DNA of 64,000 nucleotides. Source: Thermothielavioides terrestris NRRL 8126 (taxonomy: Eukaryota > Ascomycota > Sordariomycetes > Sordariales > Chaetomiaceae). The translations under genes and the position numbers were made by a program. The stretch spans positions 3,692,001 to 3,756,000 of the forward strand of contig NC_016458.1 of NCBI RefSeq assembly GCF_000226115.1. Direction: 5' to 3'. Position 1 is the first letter of the stretch; every line of letters begins with the position of its first letter. The notes under the pieces were generated by a model that searched no databases, was not told the origin of the DNA, and was given only the letters and a program-made list of their open reading frames with translations. Below are positions 16,601 through 27,614 of the stretch, in pieces.

Positions 16601-18529
16601 CTAGCGAGCATTACCAGGCGCACCGGGAGGCGGATATGACGGGTAGGGCGGCTGGTAATACCCCGGCTGCGCGGCCGCCGCCGTGTGCTGGAGGCGGAAC
16701 TGGCTGTCGCGCTCGGTGACGAACCAGTGGACGACCTGGGCGAAGTCGCGGATGAGCACGCGAGAGCGGCGCAGCTCGCAGACGTCCCACAGCAGCTCGA
16801 TGGCGTAGACGCGGTGGCCGTTGCGGCAGAGGCGCAGCAGCACGGGCTGGTTGTTCCACGCGTGCTGCATCTCGCGCAGCAGCTGGCGGTCCTGGTGCAT
16901 CAGCTCGAGCTCGCTGGTCGTGCGCTCGTTAAGCGGGTGGAACGCCGGAGTCGTGCGCAAGGTCGGTGCGTAGGGGTTGCCCTGGGTATGGCTCGGATCA
17001 CGGGGGTACTGGATCGAGGAGATATGGTTAGCTTCGGAGTTATAGTCTGTGTTTGCTTTGGCCAGGTTGGGGGGACGGGGGGAGGGGGCGGGAGGGTAAC
17101 GGGCGGTCAGGTGTGAACGGGGAGTGAGAGGAGCAAACCATACCGTTGGGTAGTTGTGGAAGGAGTACTCCGCATAGCCTTGGGGAGGGCGCGACAGGTG
17201 AGGCTGGAATTCGGTCGTCGCAGTCCAAACTTCACGGTGGTAGTCGGCAAAGGGGCTGGGGGTGTTCTGGCCACCAGGGCCTTGCTGGCTGGGTGCGGAA
17301 CGGCTCGGTTCACCGTGAACCTGCGGGGTCGAGGTCGGCCATTCACCATCCCAGCGGTCAGGAATGCGCGTACGCACACGGGCCGGGTTCAGCTCGGGCC
17401 GGCTCCCGTAGATGGCCTCGTAGAGGTGCAAGACAAGGCGGTCGTGCTCCTCGGCAGAGGCAGGTGGCGCATCAATGGATGCCTCAACCTGGGAAGACAA
17501 TGTCGTGTTGCCACCGGTCGTGCCCATTCCGGCAGGAGGGTGTGTCCTAGCACTCTCGGCCAGACAGTCGCTGCGGCGAGGGGGGTTGTTATTGTTCCCC
17601 GCCAGTCCCTTTTCCACGTAACCGGTGTCGTCACCATCACCATCACCGCCATTGTCCCGACGCTCTCTGGCATTGGCATCGCCTGCAGCATTATCGTGAA
17701 TAGCTGCAGAGCCGGTGTTGTCGGGAGGGCCGCGGAAAGGAGAGTGGCCCAACCCAGAACTCTGGTGCATGCGGCCTTGCGCGCTGGCATCTGGGTGTCG
17801 GACATTGGTCTGGTCCTCGCCAATTATGGGCGCCAAAGTCGTAGAGCTGGGGCGACCATGCCAGTCTTGACCCATTGGCCCAGGGTATGTATAGTCGCCA
17901 AAGCTGGGACTCGGCCGAGGGAAAGACGGCTCCGGACGGTAGCCATGGCGGGCTGGCGGAGGGGGGTACGGATGGTGACGGGCGTCAGGGCGCCGAGGGG
18001 TCCGGGAAGCGAAGGGGGCGGGCGGGTGGTCAGGATGGGAAAGTTGCTGGCCGTCATGGCCATCATCGACCCCGTGGCTCTCCTCGAGGGAGGGTCTGGA
18101 GTCCCCTCCCCTCCTGCCCCGGGGCTGCTGGGAACTCGACGAAGGCGCCTGGGCGCGCCTGCCTCCACGGGTGCTGGCCGTATTGGGACCTCTTCTGAAG
18201 GTCCAGTCGAGGGCGTCGGCATCGATGAAGTGCTGGCGCTCCGTGTGCCAGCGGCGGTCGCGAGCGCAGTTCTCGCAGATGTGGAGCTGGCAGACGGAGC
18301 AGAAGTGCAGCGTCCCCGGCGCCCGACCGTTGCAGAAGTCGCACTTCTGGACCCGGCCGTACTTGGGGATCCAGGTTCGGTGCGTGCGAAGGGGGTCGCT
18401 GGCAAGCGCCGCGAGGGAGGGGATGGAGGGCGTCGCCGTAGCTGGCGGGTTTGACGCGCCGCTGGCGGGGGCGGGATTCTGGGGGGTAGCGCCGCGGCGC
18501 GAGTTACCGTTGCCGGCGTTGTCCGCCAT
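16601..18529 (-). CDS. Uncharacterised protein with N-terminal Cys/His zinc cluster
   Basis: A single 642-codon reading frame. Not recognised as a named family. Residues 60-110 contain a compact metal-binding pattern: C63, C66, C77, C80, C85, C88, H95 and H100 (CDFCNG...CSVC...CENC...H...H), reminiscent of B-box or cross-brace zinc modules. Residues 110-500 are low-complexity, rich in Pro, Ser, Gly and charged residues, and probably disordered. A conserved-looking C-terminal block (residues about 540-615: LNERTTSELELMHQDRQLL, then RLCRNGHRVYAIELLWDVCELRRSR) looks like a folded helical segment. The sequence from GTATGG near 17141 to the following AG resembles an intron, but skipping it would break the frame that carries the C-terminal block, so it is kept as coding. 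Function unknown; a protein- or nucleic-acid-binding role would be a guess. Confidence 0.7.
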   Translation of the reverse strand: MADNAGNGNSRRGATPQNPAPASGASNPPATATPSIPSLAALASDPLRTHRTWIPKYGRVQKCDFCNGRAPGTLHFCSVCQLHICENCARDRRWHTERQHFIDADALDWTFRRGPNTASTRGGRRAQAPSSSSQQPRGRRGGDSRPSLEESHGVDDGHDGQQLSHPDHPPAPFASRTPRRPDARHHPYPPPPARHGYRPEPSFPRPSPSFGDYTYPGPMGQDWHGRPSSTTLAPIIGEDQTNVRHPDASAQGRMHQSSGLGHSPFRGPPDNTGSAAIHDNAAGDANARERRDNGGDGDGDDTGYVEKGLAGNNNNPPRRSDCLAESARTHPPAGMGTTGGNTTLSSQVEASIDAPPASAEEHDRLVLHLYEAIYGSRPELNPARVRTRIPDRWDGEWPTSTPQVHGEPSRSAPSQQGPGGQNTPSPFADYHREVWTATTEFQPHLSRPPQGYAEYSFHNYPTVWFAPLTPRSHLTARYPPAPSPRPPNLAKANTDYNSEANHISSIQYPRDPSHTQGNPYAPTLRTTPAFHPLNERTTSELELMHQDRQLLREMQHAWNNQPVLLRLCRNGHRVYAIELLWDVCELRRSRVLIRDFAQVVHWFVTERDSQFRLQHTAAAAQPGYYQPPYPSYPPPGAPGNAR

Positions 18530-18893
18530 GTTTCCGGCGTCGCGAGTCGAGAAAGACAGGCAGAAGTGCTGGAATTTCGGGAGGCAATGACGTTTGAAGA
18601 TAAAGGGATGCGAGTCGGTCTCGAGGCTGTGGGCAGAAGGCTGGATGAATGGATTGTGTGCGCAGTGGGTGTTCAGCCGGGGAGTTTGATGAGGGCGAGA
18701 GAGAGTGCGAGTGCGATGGGGGAGAGGAAGAGGAGGAGGAGGGAGAGGAAGGGCCAGAATTTATGCAGTGGCGGAAGCAGTGCGAGGCAGGGCAGGCGAA
18801 CCCTCGTGGCCGGATGGCCACGGGGTGGCAGCCAACAGGGCACCTGCCACGGGTTCACCCCACGGCGGAGGCTGAACAGGATGAGAGTTCAAT

Positions 18894-18975
18894 GAGCAAG
18901 CCAGCTGGGATGAAGGTGGGAGTAGTAAACACGCGAGCAAGCCAGTTGGGATGAAGGCAGGAGTAGTAAACACGC
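18894..18975. repeat. 41-bp tandem duplication
   Basis: Two adjacent copies of a unit beginning GAGCAAGCCAG and ending TAGTAAACACGC, at 18894-18934 and 18935-18975. They differ at only three positions, so the duplication is recent. Confidence 0.9.
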
Positions 18976-20171
18976 CACCCCAAACAACAACAACCACAAC
19001 TGGCACCTGACCCCAACGGGACGACAGCCACCTTTCAGCTATGCCTAGAAAACACGAGAACAGGACCAGGCACGCCCAGTGGCGCGAGGCTGCCGCGCGC
19101 CCAGGGCAGCAAGTCATCTCAAGTTTGATCCTGTACAACAGCCAGAATCATGAACAACTCCGGTTTTCTTGCCACATGGCAACTCTGACCACCGGGGCGG
19201 CGATCCTAGAGAAAGGGCCATAGATATCCTTTATAGAAAAAAAGATGAGAAGGGGGACAAATGACTCCCGCCGCACCGAACTCTATCGTCTCGTGACTCT
19301 CGTCCATTCGTACCGTCCTCGCCCGAGGCGATCTTCGAAGTTGCCCCGTGTCCCACATGTTGGAGTCTGTATCCGCGAGAGCATAAAGAGCCACGGCGGC
19401 GAGGCCGGAGTAGTGGCCACATGCGCTTGCTTGTGACGGCGACTCTGACCGCGATTCCATCCCAAGAAGCTGCCGAGCATGAAGATAGTAGTGAGGCACA
19501 CCGTAGTCATATCGCCAACACATACAAGAAAATGCAGGACCAAATCGTCCAATAAATCGAACACGTCAAGCCCAAGCCCGGCAGAACTGCTCTGTTCAAT
19601 GCACGGCAATGCGCTGGCTGATCTGAAGAAGGTCGCAGTACGCTCGAAAGATGATGGATAACCTCCGGATACCATAATCCTGCTCGGCACTCGGAAGGGC
19701 TCGAGTCTCCACGGCTTGCGACAGGAGCCGGGGCCGGCTTTCTCGAGTCCCCTCCAACTTATCCCAGCCCTCGGTGCTGCTGCCGGAAGTTGGCCCCGGG
19801 CTGCGCTCCGGGCTGGTCCCCGGCAGACGTTCAACCTCCAACCGTTATCCGGCAGCCGGGGGAAGCCACCCCGCCAAAAGCCGACGCGGGGTCCGGCCTG
19901 GAAGACAGGCCCTGAGGACTGGGGCCCCGGGGGTCAAGTTCGCGGTGGTCGCACAATCACTGCTGTGACGTGGGCATGGGGTACGGGGAGGACAGGGATA
20001 CGGGAACACCATTAAGGCTTCCGTCCGATCAGGTCAACCATACCTGGTAACCTCAGGCTTCTCCCCATGATAAGCCCCTGCCAAGCCGAACTGCACACCG
20101 TTCATTGGACAATTGCTAGATTGAGCCCCACGCAATATTCGCGTACCGCGTCGCGTTCGTTTCGCGTCGTG

Positions 20172-20194
20172 ACGCGTCGTGACGCGTCACGCGT
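20172..20194. promoter_or_regulatory. Cluster of three ACGCGT (MCB-like) boxes
   Basis: ACGCGT occurs at 20172-20177, 20182-20187 and 20189-20194, inside a partly palindromic run (GTGACGCGTCAC is a perfect palindrome at 20180-20191). ACGCGT is the core bound by MBF-type cell-cycle factors in yeasts. The nearest plus-strand gene start is 1.7 kb away, so a regulatory role is only a possibility. Confidence 0.4.
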
Positions 20195-21899
20195 CACCCA
20201 GCAAGCTGCGGTTCGCTGCTCTCCCCCGCTTTCCCAAGCGTGCTCCCGTTTCTTTCTGCTCCTACCCCGCGAACAGGTGGCACTCTGCAAAGTCCAGCGT
20301 CTGTGATATTCTGGGAATGAGAGAGGCATTATTATACGTTCAATTCTGCTTTTGGAGGTTTTTCTGTTGTGCATAATCTAAAAGGGCCCCCCTTCCGATG
20401 ACGCTAGGAGGGAGCTCCAGAAGGCTAAGGGGGAAGGAAAAAAGGAAAGGGATTCTTTTACCCCTTGTGCACGTTTGGTTCTGGGCTCTCGGGAATGGTC
20501 CTTGCGGTCTAGCACCGGGACTAATAGTAGGCTAAGACACGGACGCTACGAAGGGAAGAAGGGGTTCGGTCCGTGGATGGCAAGATTTCTCGTTCCTGCA
20601 TTTCCCTCTCTGCACAAGGTCGTGTAGAGTCACCGACCCGGCGCGCCGGCTTGCTGGGCTCGCTGTCCTGGCGTGGCATGTCAGGACCATGACCATGACG
20701 TGAACGGCGTCATGATCAGCAACCGGCCTTGCCATCTTGACTTTGTCTGTCCCTGGGAGGCAAAGAAATGGTGACTTGCCCTTCCAGACAGATTGGATGA
20801 TGCCTATCTGGAAGGTGGTCCGCAACGTGATGACGCAACTGCAAGGGCAAACCGGGCTCACCCACCCTCTCACAAGACACGATAGAGGTCATGGTCCAAG
20901 CAAGCCGGAGTGCTTCACACTCTGCTGCATGTATTTTCGTCCCTACTGGCGCCTCCGTAGGTACATACCTGCTACCCGCAGTTTGCAGCCTGCGCGGGGA
21001 GCGACGTGAGGGTTACCTTTTTTGCCTTTACCAAGGAGGAGTCCTGCTCGGCTGCCCTGGAAGGGAGGCAAAGATAAGGTTGAAACACGCTTCCCCGTCT
21101 GTGCCTTGCGCCTCGCCGTTTCTGCCTCTCGATGCCTTCCAGACAGTGTCCGATCGACTGCCGAGCTCGTGGGGGAAACGCAGCTTTGGCATTGGCTCGC
21201 AGCCCATGGACCCGACTCCAGCCCTGATCCCGTCGTACGGCGATACCTGGTGTACCTGCCATGTACACGTGGAGTGTTCTACATGGGTGCGAAAAAGCGC
21301 TCCATTTTCCATCACTCTCGTTAAGTGCTTGCATGAGGGAAACCGTGGAGGGATAGTTAGGAGGGGCACCTGCATCTCACAGGCTGATCTCCATTGGCCC
21401 GCACCCCTTGCACCACCTGGGACCCTGGTCTAGCCCGTCATGTGGCCCACGTTCTGCGCGCTGACACCCCTGTACCCAACCACCGCTAGGACAGGCCCGC
21501 TCTTATTAGGCGCATTCTTCCTCTGCTCGCCTCCCCAGCCCCCCCGTCAGCCGATTCTCCCTTCACCTTCGCCCGGTCTGCGCCCACACTTTCCGCTGCT
21601 TGCGCAAAGCAACTTTGCAGTCGCGCATAGCTCCAAGGTTGTCATTGAGGAGCAGACAGCTCAGTTGGCGCTTCAGCCGACGCAACATTGCTCTGTTGTC
21701 GCTGCTTGCGTCGCCAACAGTCCTGCCAACCGCTTGCGCGACCAACCGGCGCATTTCTGACCAGAGCGCCGAACGCTCAGCTGCCGCGTCATTTAGCCAC
21801 CAACGAGCCCTCGCCGAACCGCGCTTATACACCTTCCCTACCATATAATATCTGGTGACTCCTATACCTGTCCACAAGCGCCGCGCTAAACGGACAACG

Positions 21900-22778
21900 A
21901 TGTTGCTGCCGTCCGCAATGCCGTGCGACTCGTCGCGAACACGGCCCTTGACGCGCCTTCAGTCGGCGCTCTTCGCCTCGCCGCCCGCAAGTCCTCCGCA
22001 ACCCTCGACCCAGACGGCCATTGGAAACATCTTTTCGACATGTCGCACCTTGCAATCTCTTCTGGCCAGCCCCACGTCGCCTTCCATTGCGGGCGCCGAT
22101 CCCACCACACCGCCGAAATCGTCGCCCGCGCAACTGCCCAGTCCACCACTGGCGCACGCCAAACTGCGCCTGCGCACGCGAAAGCCGGACCCCGCAGCGG
22201 GCGACCATGGTCCCGCGAGGAAGCGCATCGTCAAGCGCACCGCGGCAGTCGCGCAGCCGCCGAGGGGACCCAACAAGCGCCGGCGCGCCGACGACGACGA
22301 TGACGACCCCACGGAGCGGTACAGCGAAAATGACAGCGATGCGGAACAACACGAGCCTCTCCACAACCCCATCGATGGGCGAAACAAAGAAAACGAGCTT
22401 CTCTCGAATCCCCGCACCCCGAAACGTTCGCGCATCGCTCCCGAGGTGCTCCCGCTCGGTCTCGAGCGATCAGACTTTCACAGCCTCCATTCGTCCTCGG
22501 TGCTTTCCAACGACTCGTCCGCAGACGGCCCGAGCGACTACTCCAAGGAGGGCACAGACGTGGTGGTCGAAGCCGACGGCGAGACGTGGAGCACAGAAGA
22601 GGACCGCATCCTGGTCGAGCTGGTGCTGGAGAAGCTCAAGCTGACCAAGACCGACTGGCAAGACTGCGCGCGCAGTCTGGGCAAGAACCGCGGAAGCGTC
22701 GGGAGGAGGTGGAGGAGCCTCATGATCAACGGAGAGGTCGGTTTACGGCGGACGAGGATACACGGGACCTGGAGGTGA
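21900..22778 (+). CDS. Small single-Myb/SANT-domain protein
   Basis: 292 aa in one exon; probable nuclear DNA- or chromatin-associated protein. The ATG at 21900 is preferred to ATGs further upstream because it follows a TATA-like ATATAATAT (21843-21851) at leader distance; Met at residue 7 is an alternative. The first 225 residues are Ser/Pro-rich with an arginine/lysine stretch (NKRRRADDDDDD), which looks like a nuclear localisation signal followed by an acidic run. The C-terminal 60 residues hold one Myb-like unit: ETWSTEEDRILVELVLEKLKL, then TDWQDCARSLGKNRGSVGRRWRSLM, with the first and last tryptophans in Myb register and an Arg/Lys-rich third helix. A single repeat at the extreme C-terminus is typical of fungal SANT-like proteins of unknown target. 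Confidence 0.72.
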   Translation: MLLPSAMPCDSSRTRPLTRLQSALFASPPASPPQPSTQTAIGNIFSTCRTLQSLLASPTSPSIAGADPTTPPKSSPAQLPSPPLAHAKLRLRTRKPDPAAGDHGPARKRIVKRTAAVAQPPRGPNKRRRADDDDDDPTERYSENDSDAEQHEPLHNPIDGRNKENELLSNPRTPKRSRIAPEVLPLGLERSDFHSLHSSSVLSNDSSADGPSDYSKEGTDVVVEADGETWSTEEDRILVELVLEKLKLTKTDWQDCARSLGKNRGSVGRRWRSLMINGEVGLRRTRIHGTWR

Positions 22779-24720
22779 CGTGGCCTGGTTGGCAGTCTCT
22801 CAATATGCTGCTTCTCTTCTTCGACAACGCTGTATTACTGTTGATTGTATTATTATACCGGCCTCGGGCTACATAGCGGGAGATGGGCTGGCGTTTCGTC
22901 CTCCGGGTGGAGCGACTGGGTGGCATGGTACATTTAGGGGAACAGCCTTCGAGTTTGAATAGGAGGTGACTCACAAGGGCTTGAGCCAGTTATCATCGGC
23001 CATGATACAGTCTAGGTAGTCATCCTAGCTTCGCGCTATCGCGTAATTGACGCTGCCAGGATCTTTCTGCATCATCAATTGCCCATCTACACTGCTTGCT
23101 GGATTCTGCGCCTCGGCTTTCCTCTTTTCGTTCCCTCTCGCCTTGTGTACCTATTTTAACCTCGCAACCATGGGTGGATATCTCGATTCACTTTGAACAA
23201 ACCAACCCTTATGCCAGCTCATAGTCTCGCCGGAGTCGCACCACACCAGACGAGAGATCGTGGATATCGCTCCTGTGCTGGCAGCATACGACCCCAGAAC
23301 GTCGAACGCCGACGCTTACGCCGCTCTCTTCCTAGTGCCAGTCCGGTCCGGCCGTCGCCGCCAACATCACCGTCCCTGTCCCAAGAGCAGATAGGCACAG
23401 CAGAGATCATCATGAAAAGGCAAGGGATGCGCATGATGGCGGCCGAACCGCGTCCTCCAAGCCCATACCGATCAGAAGGTACATACCGTGACCACCGGCG
23501 CAAAGAGCTTCCTGTCCACTGTCTGGTGGATGATGCCGGAGTGCTGTCCATAGGGAGACAGCATGACTACCCCTACCCTCCTCGATCGACTTCGGCTAGC
23601 AATCAAAAAAAGAGGTCTGCACTTCCCCTGGTGCGCGGCGGATGGAAAGGCAAAGCCGTGTGCCGTCCACACACTGCATGGTTTCGGCTGCCTACCGCCA
23701 TGCGCCCATCAATGTACGGAGAGTAGGACTTGGCGACTGTGGCTCGGACGATAGAAGTGATGCCGCCCCGTCGGTATGGGATATCGTAGCGGCGGGGGTA
23801 CGCGACTTGGTGTAGACAGTTAAGTGGTTGAGCAGTACGGATAGTAGGGAGGTTAGTTAGTCCTTGCAAGGCCAAACCAGCTGGGGCCATCGACAAATCG
23901 GACAGCTGCCCCCTTGAACAGTGGGCTGCAGTGTCAGGACATGTCTTGGGGCGTGATGAAACAAGGCTCCGTGATGTCTTGCATGAGATACTGCAAGCCA
24001 AGTTTCTCCGCTCGGGACATGTACACTTCAGAGAGTACTCACCCGCCCTTGACACGAGCACGGATGTTTCCCGTTTCAAAGCATGCAAGCAAGGCACGCA
24101 GCTTAGCTGCAGGGCGTGCCTCCCAGCTGAGGAACCTCGAGCCACTCAACTGCATGCTGGCGAATCAGACTCATTCCGAATGCAGCAAGCACTCAGAAAC
24201 TGCTGTGATTTCCTCTGTGTCAAAGCTGTCCCCCGCTCGATAGAGCGGAAGCAAGTCCAAGCGGAAGAGAGGGATGCACATCGACGACGCATTTCATCAG
24301 TGCCTCTGACAGACAATCCCCCTCCCCTCCCGTCCCCTTCCCTCCCTGCTCAGATGTCGTCTGTGCCCCGACTCTTCCCCTTTTTTTTCCTGCACTGGCA
24401 GGAGAAGAGCCGCGTAACCGAGCGTCGTTTTGCTCAACCCGAGCGAGAGCAATGTACACAAGACTTTCTGGAGTATTGATGTCTAATTACATTTCCGTTG
24501 ACAGTGATCCGTTTCATACCCGTATATTCTCTCATTCGCCGACTTGTGAGTTAGCATAACAGACAGAGGGCCCGTTCCCAACAACTTACACGCATCAATT
24601 AGACCGATTCAACTCCGCCGGCTCCCGAACTGCCGCTTGGGCCGGCCTCTCAGTAAGCGCTCTCTCGACGTTTCCTCGGGACGCATTAATGGACTGCCCG
24701 TCCCGCCAGTACATCATCCA
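22779..24720. other. Intergenic region between the Myb-like gene and the P450
   Basis: No supported gene. A 177-codon plus-strand ORF at 23193-23726 has no recognisable domain and irregular composition. The right end is the 3' side of the P450. Confidence 0.5.
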
Positions 24721-26437
24721 TCAGTCGAGGACCGTCGTCCGTAGATACATGCCGTATCTGGGTCTCGCTGTGACGCCGCTGGCGATCTTGATGTTTCCCT
24801 CGTCCCGATCCTCCTCGTTGTGCAACTCGAACTTGAACCGTCCCACCCACCAGGCCAGCAGGCAGGCGAACTCGCCCTTGGCGAAGGACTGGCCGATGCA
24901 GCTGCGAGGGCCATGCAGGAAGGTCATGAAGGCGTAGTTGCTGGTCGCGCCGCCGCTGGCCGCATGCTTGTCATGGTCCGATTGGGGTATCCAACGGTCC
25001 GGGTTGAATTCCCCCGCGTTTCCGCCCCACAGGGTCTCCAACTTGTTGATGGCCCAGGGCGCCAGGACGATGCGCGTGCCCTTGGGAACGAAGTGTCCTT
25101 GGATGCTGGTATCGCAGGCGGCCTCGCGAAGCGTCATGGGCACGGGGCTGAGGTAGCGCAGAACTTCGTTGCAGACGGCGTTGAGGTATGGCATCCGGTC
25201 GATCTCGGAGCTCGAGATCGTCGAGTCGTCATCTGCGCTCGACAGCGACGGTAGGTACTCTCGGATCTCAGCGCGTAGACGGTCTTGCATCTCGGGATGC
25301 TTGGCGAGCAGATACGCAGCCCACGTCACGGCCGCCGCCGTCGTCTCGTGCCCGGCCGCGAGGAAGGTCATGAGCTGGTCGACGAGGTTCTCGTCGCTAA
25401 ACCCGCCGGACTCGATAGCCACGGAGAGGATATCCTGATCGGTCAGCTCCTTGCGAGCGTGCTTCTCCTTCTTCTCTCGGATCAGCCTCTCGCACTCGGC
25501 TCGTATCATGCGCACTGCCTCGTTGATCTCCCCGTTCCTCTTGACGGGTAGCCAGCTGGCAATCCTAGGATGGGTGACGATGCCAAGCAGCTGTAGAAAA
25601 CGCGATTGGCGGCTCGGGCTGAAAACACAGGTATACGCCTCGTTGAGCGGACTCGTTGGGTTCCCGATAGAATCGAAGTCGCAGCCCAGGCCGGCGAGCC
25701 CGATGATGTCGAGAGTTATGCGAGAAGCCCAGGCGCCCACTTCGACGACGCCTGTGTTCTTCTCCAAGTCGGGTCGCTCCGCAGCGTTCTGTAGTATCTG
25801 TTCCGTCATGGCGCGCACTCCTTGGCGGGCCTTGGCCCAAAAGACCGGGTACAATTCCTTGACGTGCCGAAAGGCAAAAGCCGGCATCAGGTTTCTCCGC
25901 TGCATCTTGTGCTCGTCGCCCTCGGCGAGGAGCAAGCCGACACCCAGAACGCGGCCGAGGGAGAAGCGGAACACGCTCGGCTTGATGAAGTCGTAATTCT
26001 TGGTTACGAGCACCTCGGCGAGAGCTTTGGGCGAAGTGATCAAGAGCCTCTCTTGGTTGAACGGGCCGAGATATCTAATCACGCCATCGTTGGGAATGGA
26101 CTTGGCCCTGCAGAGAGAGTCAGAGAGCTGCGTGACCTAGCGGCCTGGGAGGGGTTGCGCACCATTCCGCCATCGGAGTCCCCGAGGGCAGAGCCCGTAT
26201 CACGGGGAATTGGCCCATAAACCAAGAGTTGCCGGCGGGCTCGGGAAGACCGCGCAGAGGGGAGAAGAGCTTTGGGTAGAGCAGAACCGCCCATACCGCC
26301 CAGGCGAACAACTGGATTCCCCACAGGGCAATGAAGGCGGCCAGGAAGCCCGGCACCGGCCATTGGGGGATCCGGCCCGACGACAAGATGTAGGCGCCGC
26401 CTAGAGAGACGGCAGTGATGAAGCGGTACGGAAACAT
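24721..26437 (-). CDS. Cytochrome P450 monooxygenase
   Basis: Heme-thiolate monooxygenase of the ER membrane, 553 aa, acting with NADPH-P450 reductase. Exons on the minus strand are 26437-26163 and 26107-24721, with a 55-nt GT-AG intron at the phase-2 junction MAEW|AKSIPNDG. The N-terminus has two hydrophobic stretches and then a proline-rich hinge (LRGLPEPAG). Marks are the I-helix AAGHETT, the K-helix EVLR, NPDRW in the PERF region, and heme loop FLHGPRSCIG with the axial Cys; His-Gly-Pro replaces the more usual Gly-x-Gly spacing but keeps FxxGxRxCxG. A TATA-like element lies about 95 bp upstream. The P450 family number and substrate cannot be assigned. No other biosynthetic genes are adjacent; the neighbour is a GNAT transcribed divergently. 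Confidence 0.93.
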
Positions 26438-27614
26438 GGTGATGAACGGGGCGGGTAAGGCGTGGGCACCGGAGCGGCCTTACGAGATCAGCTGTGAGTT
26501 TACTGCGTGAGATTGGGAGGCATTGCCCGGCTATATATGCCCTGTTTGGGTCACTCACAAATCGGCCTCAAGGACCTCGGCAATGCTGATGGCGCCGTGG
26601 CCGAAGTCCAAGTCGAGTATCCGCTATACACCGACGCGGGAGCCTATGAAGAAGGGGGCAGAGCACGGTTCATGTGGGAGGGGAACAGTGCTGATTCGCA
26701 GCGCAGGCTTGCGTGGCTCAGAGGCTGAAGACAAGGCCCGAGATGGCCACGGATGGGGCAGCTAATGTGAGACCGTTGCCCGCCGGCATGGTGGTGTCGC
26801 ATTGCGCAGGCCGAGGCAGGGGTATCCGCAGCAGCGGAGAGTCTTCTCACTCCGGCTCCGTGCGAGGTCTGAGTGTGGGGCGTGGTTTACGTTTCGTTGG
26901 GCGGCGGGTTTCGCCTGAACACATTGCTCCTTGGAATCCCTTATGTTGGCGGGTGGTGTGTCGCGACATGCCCTGGTCTGAGGTTTAGCCACACAGGGCG
27001 GGCTAGTAACCTCAGTGATGACGATCCGCAGCAGCAGCGTGGACAGATGGACTCTGCCGTGGCGATGCGCCGTGTGTATGTAGGCTGTGGTGTTGCCTGT
27101 CTCCGGCGGCCTCCGGACTCAGAAGCCCCGAGCCGATTCTGTGGGCCGACGAGTCCGACTCCCATCCGGGCGCCGGATACAGATTAATCGTTGCGGGAGG
27201 ATACACGTGGAGTGCACGCGGACACGGACGTCGCGTCGCAGAGTGCTGGGTGAGGTTTCTTCCCTTTCCAGGTTATTCAAGGTACCTAAGGTTGGTAGCG
27301 TCAGGCAGCAGTGGGACTCGCAGCCGACGGTGTGCACCTTCTGCATCTGAGTTGTCAATCTGCTTAATTGCCAATGCGCCCTATCAATGACGAGCGGCCC
27401 GAACCGCTTGGTCTCACCACTCGCCAGCGATTGCCAGAGGACTTCACGAATTCAGACACAAGATAATGGTGCGACCAGATAAATAGGTAGGTACCCTAGG
27501 TAAATATGTAGGGTCTGTACCCCGGATCCCCAATCGTTCCCAGAGGAGAATCTCGAGACGACCGGCCCTGGGACGGCCATCACAGAAAGCGACTTCCGAC
27601 GAAACAGAACAATC
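26438..27614. other. Divergent promoter region between the P450 and the GNAT gene
   Basis: About 1.2 kb with no supported gene. It includes the P450 TATA-like box and two TAGGTACC motif copies (27279-27292 and 27484-27502) close to the GNAT start. Confidence 0.5.
26530..26540 (-). promoter_or_regulatory. TATA-like box of the P450 gene
   Basis: On the minus strand the sequence reads GCATATATAGC, about 95 bases before the P450 ATG at 26437, a plausible TATA distance for a fungal gene with a short leader. Confidence 0.45.

Larger units (their letters stand above)
18530..21899. other. Long intergenic region (3.4 kb)
   Basis: No supported gene. It contains the purine-rich leader of the zinc-cluster gene (18660-18780), a 41-bp tandem duplication (18894-18975), a cluster of three ACGCGT boxes (20172-20194) and scattered TAGGTAC motifs (20958-20970). 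ORFs up to 183 codons show no domain or convincing composition. Confidence 0.5.

Noticed and set aside
17040..17142. Intron in the zinc-cluster gene (GTATGG donor)
   Set aside because: Splicing to the plausible acceptor shifts out of the frame that carries the conserved-looking C-terminal block.
17156..18454. 432-codon plus-strand ORF opposite the zinc-cluster gene
   Set aside because: It is a GC-rich antisense shadow without domains; the minus-strand frame has a clear Cys/His module and longer continuity.
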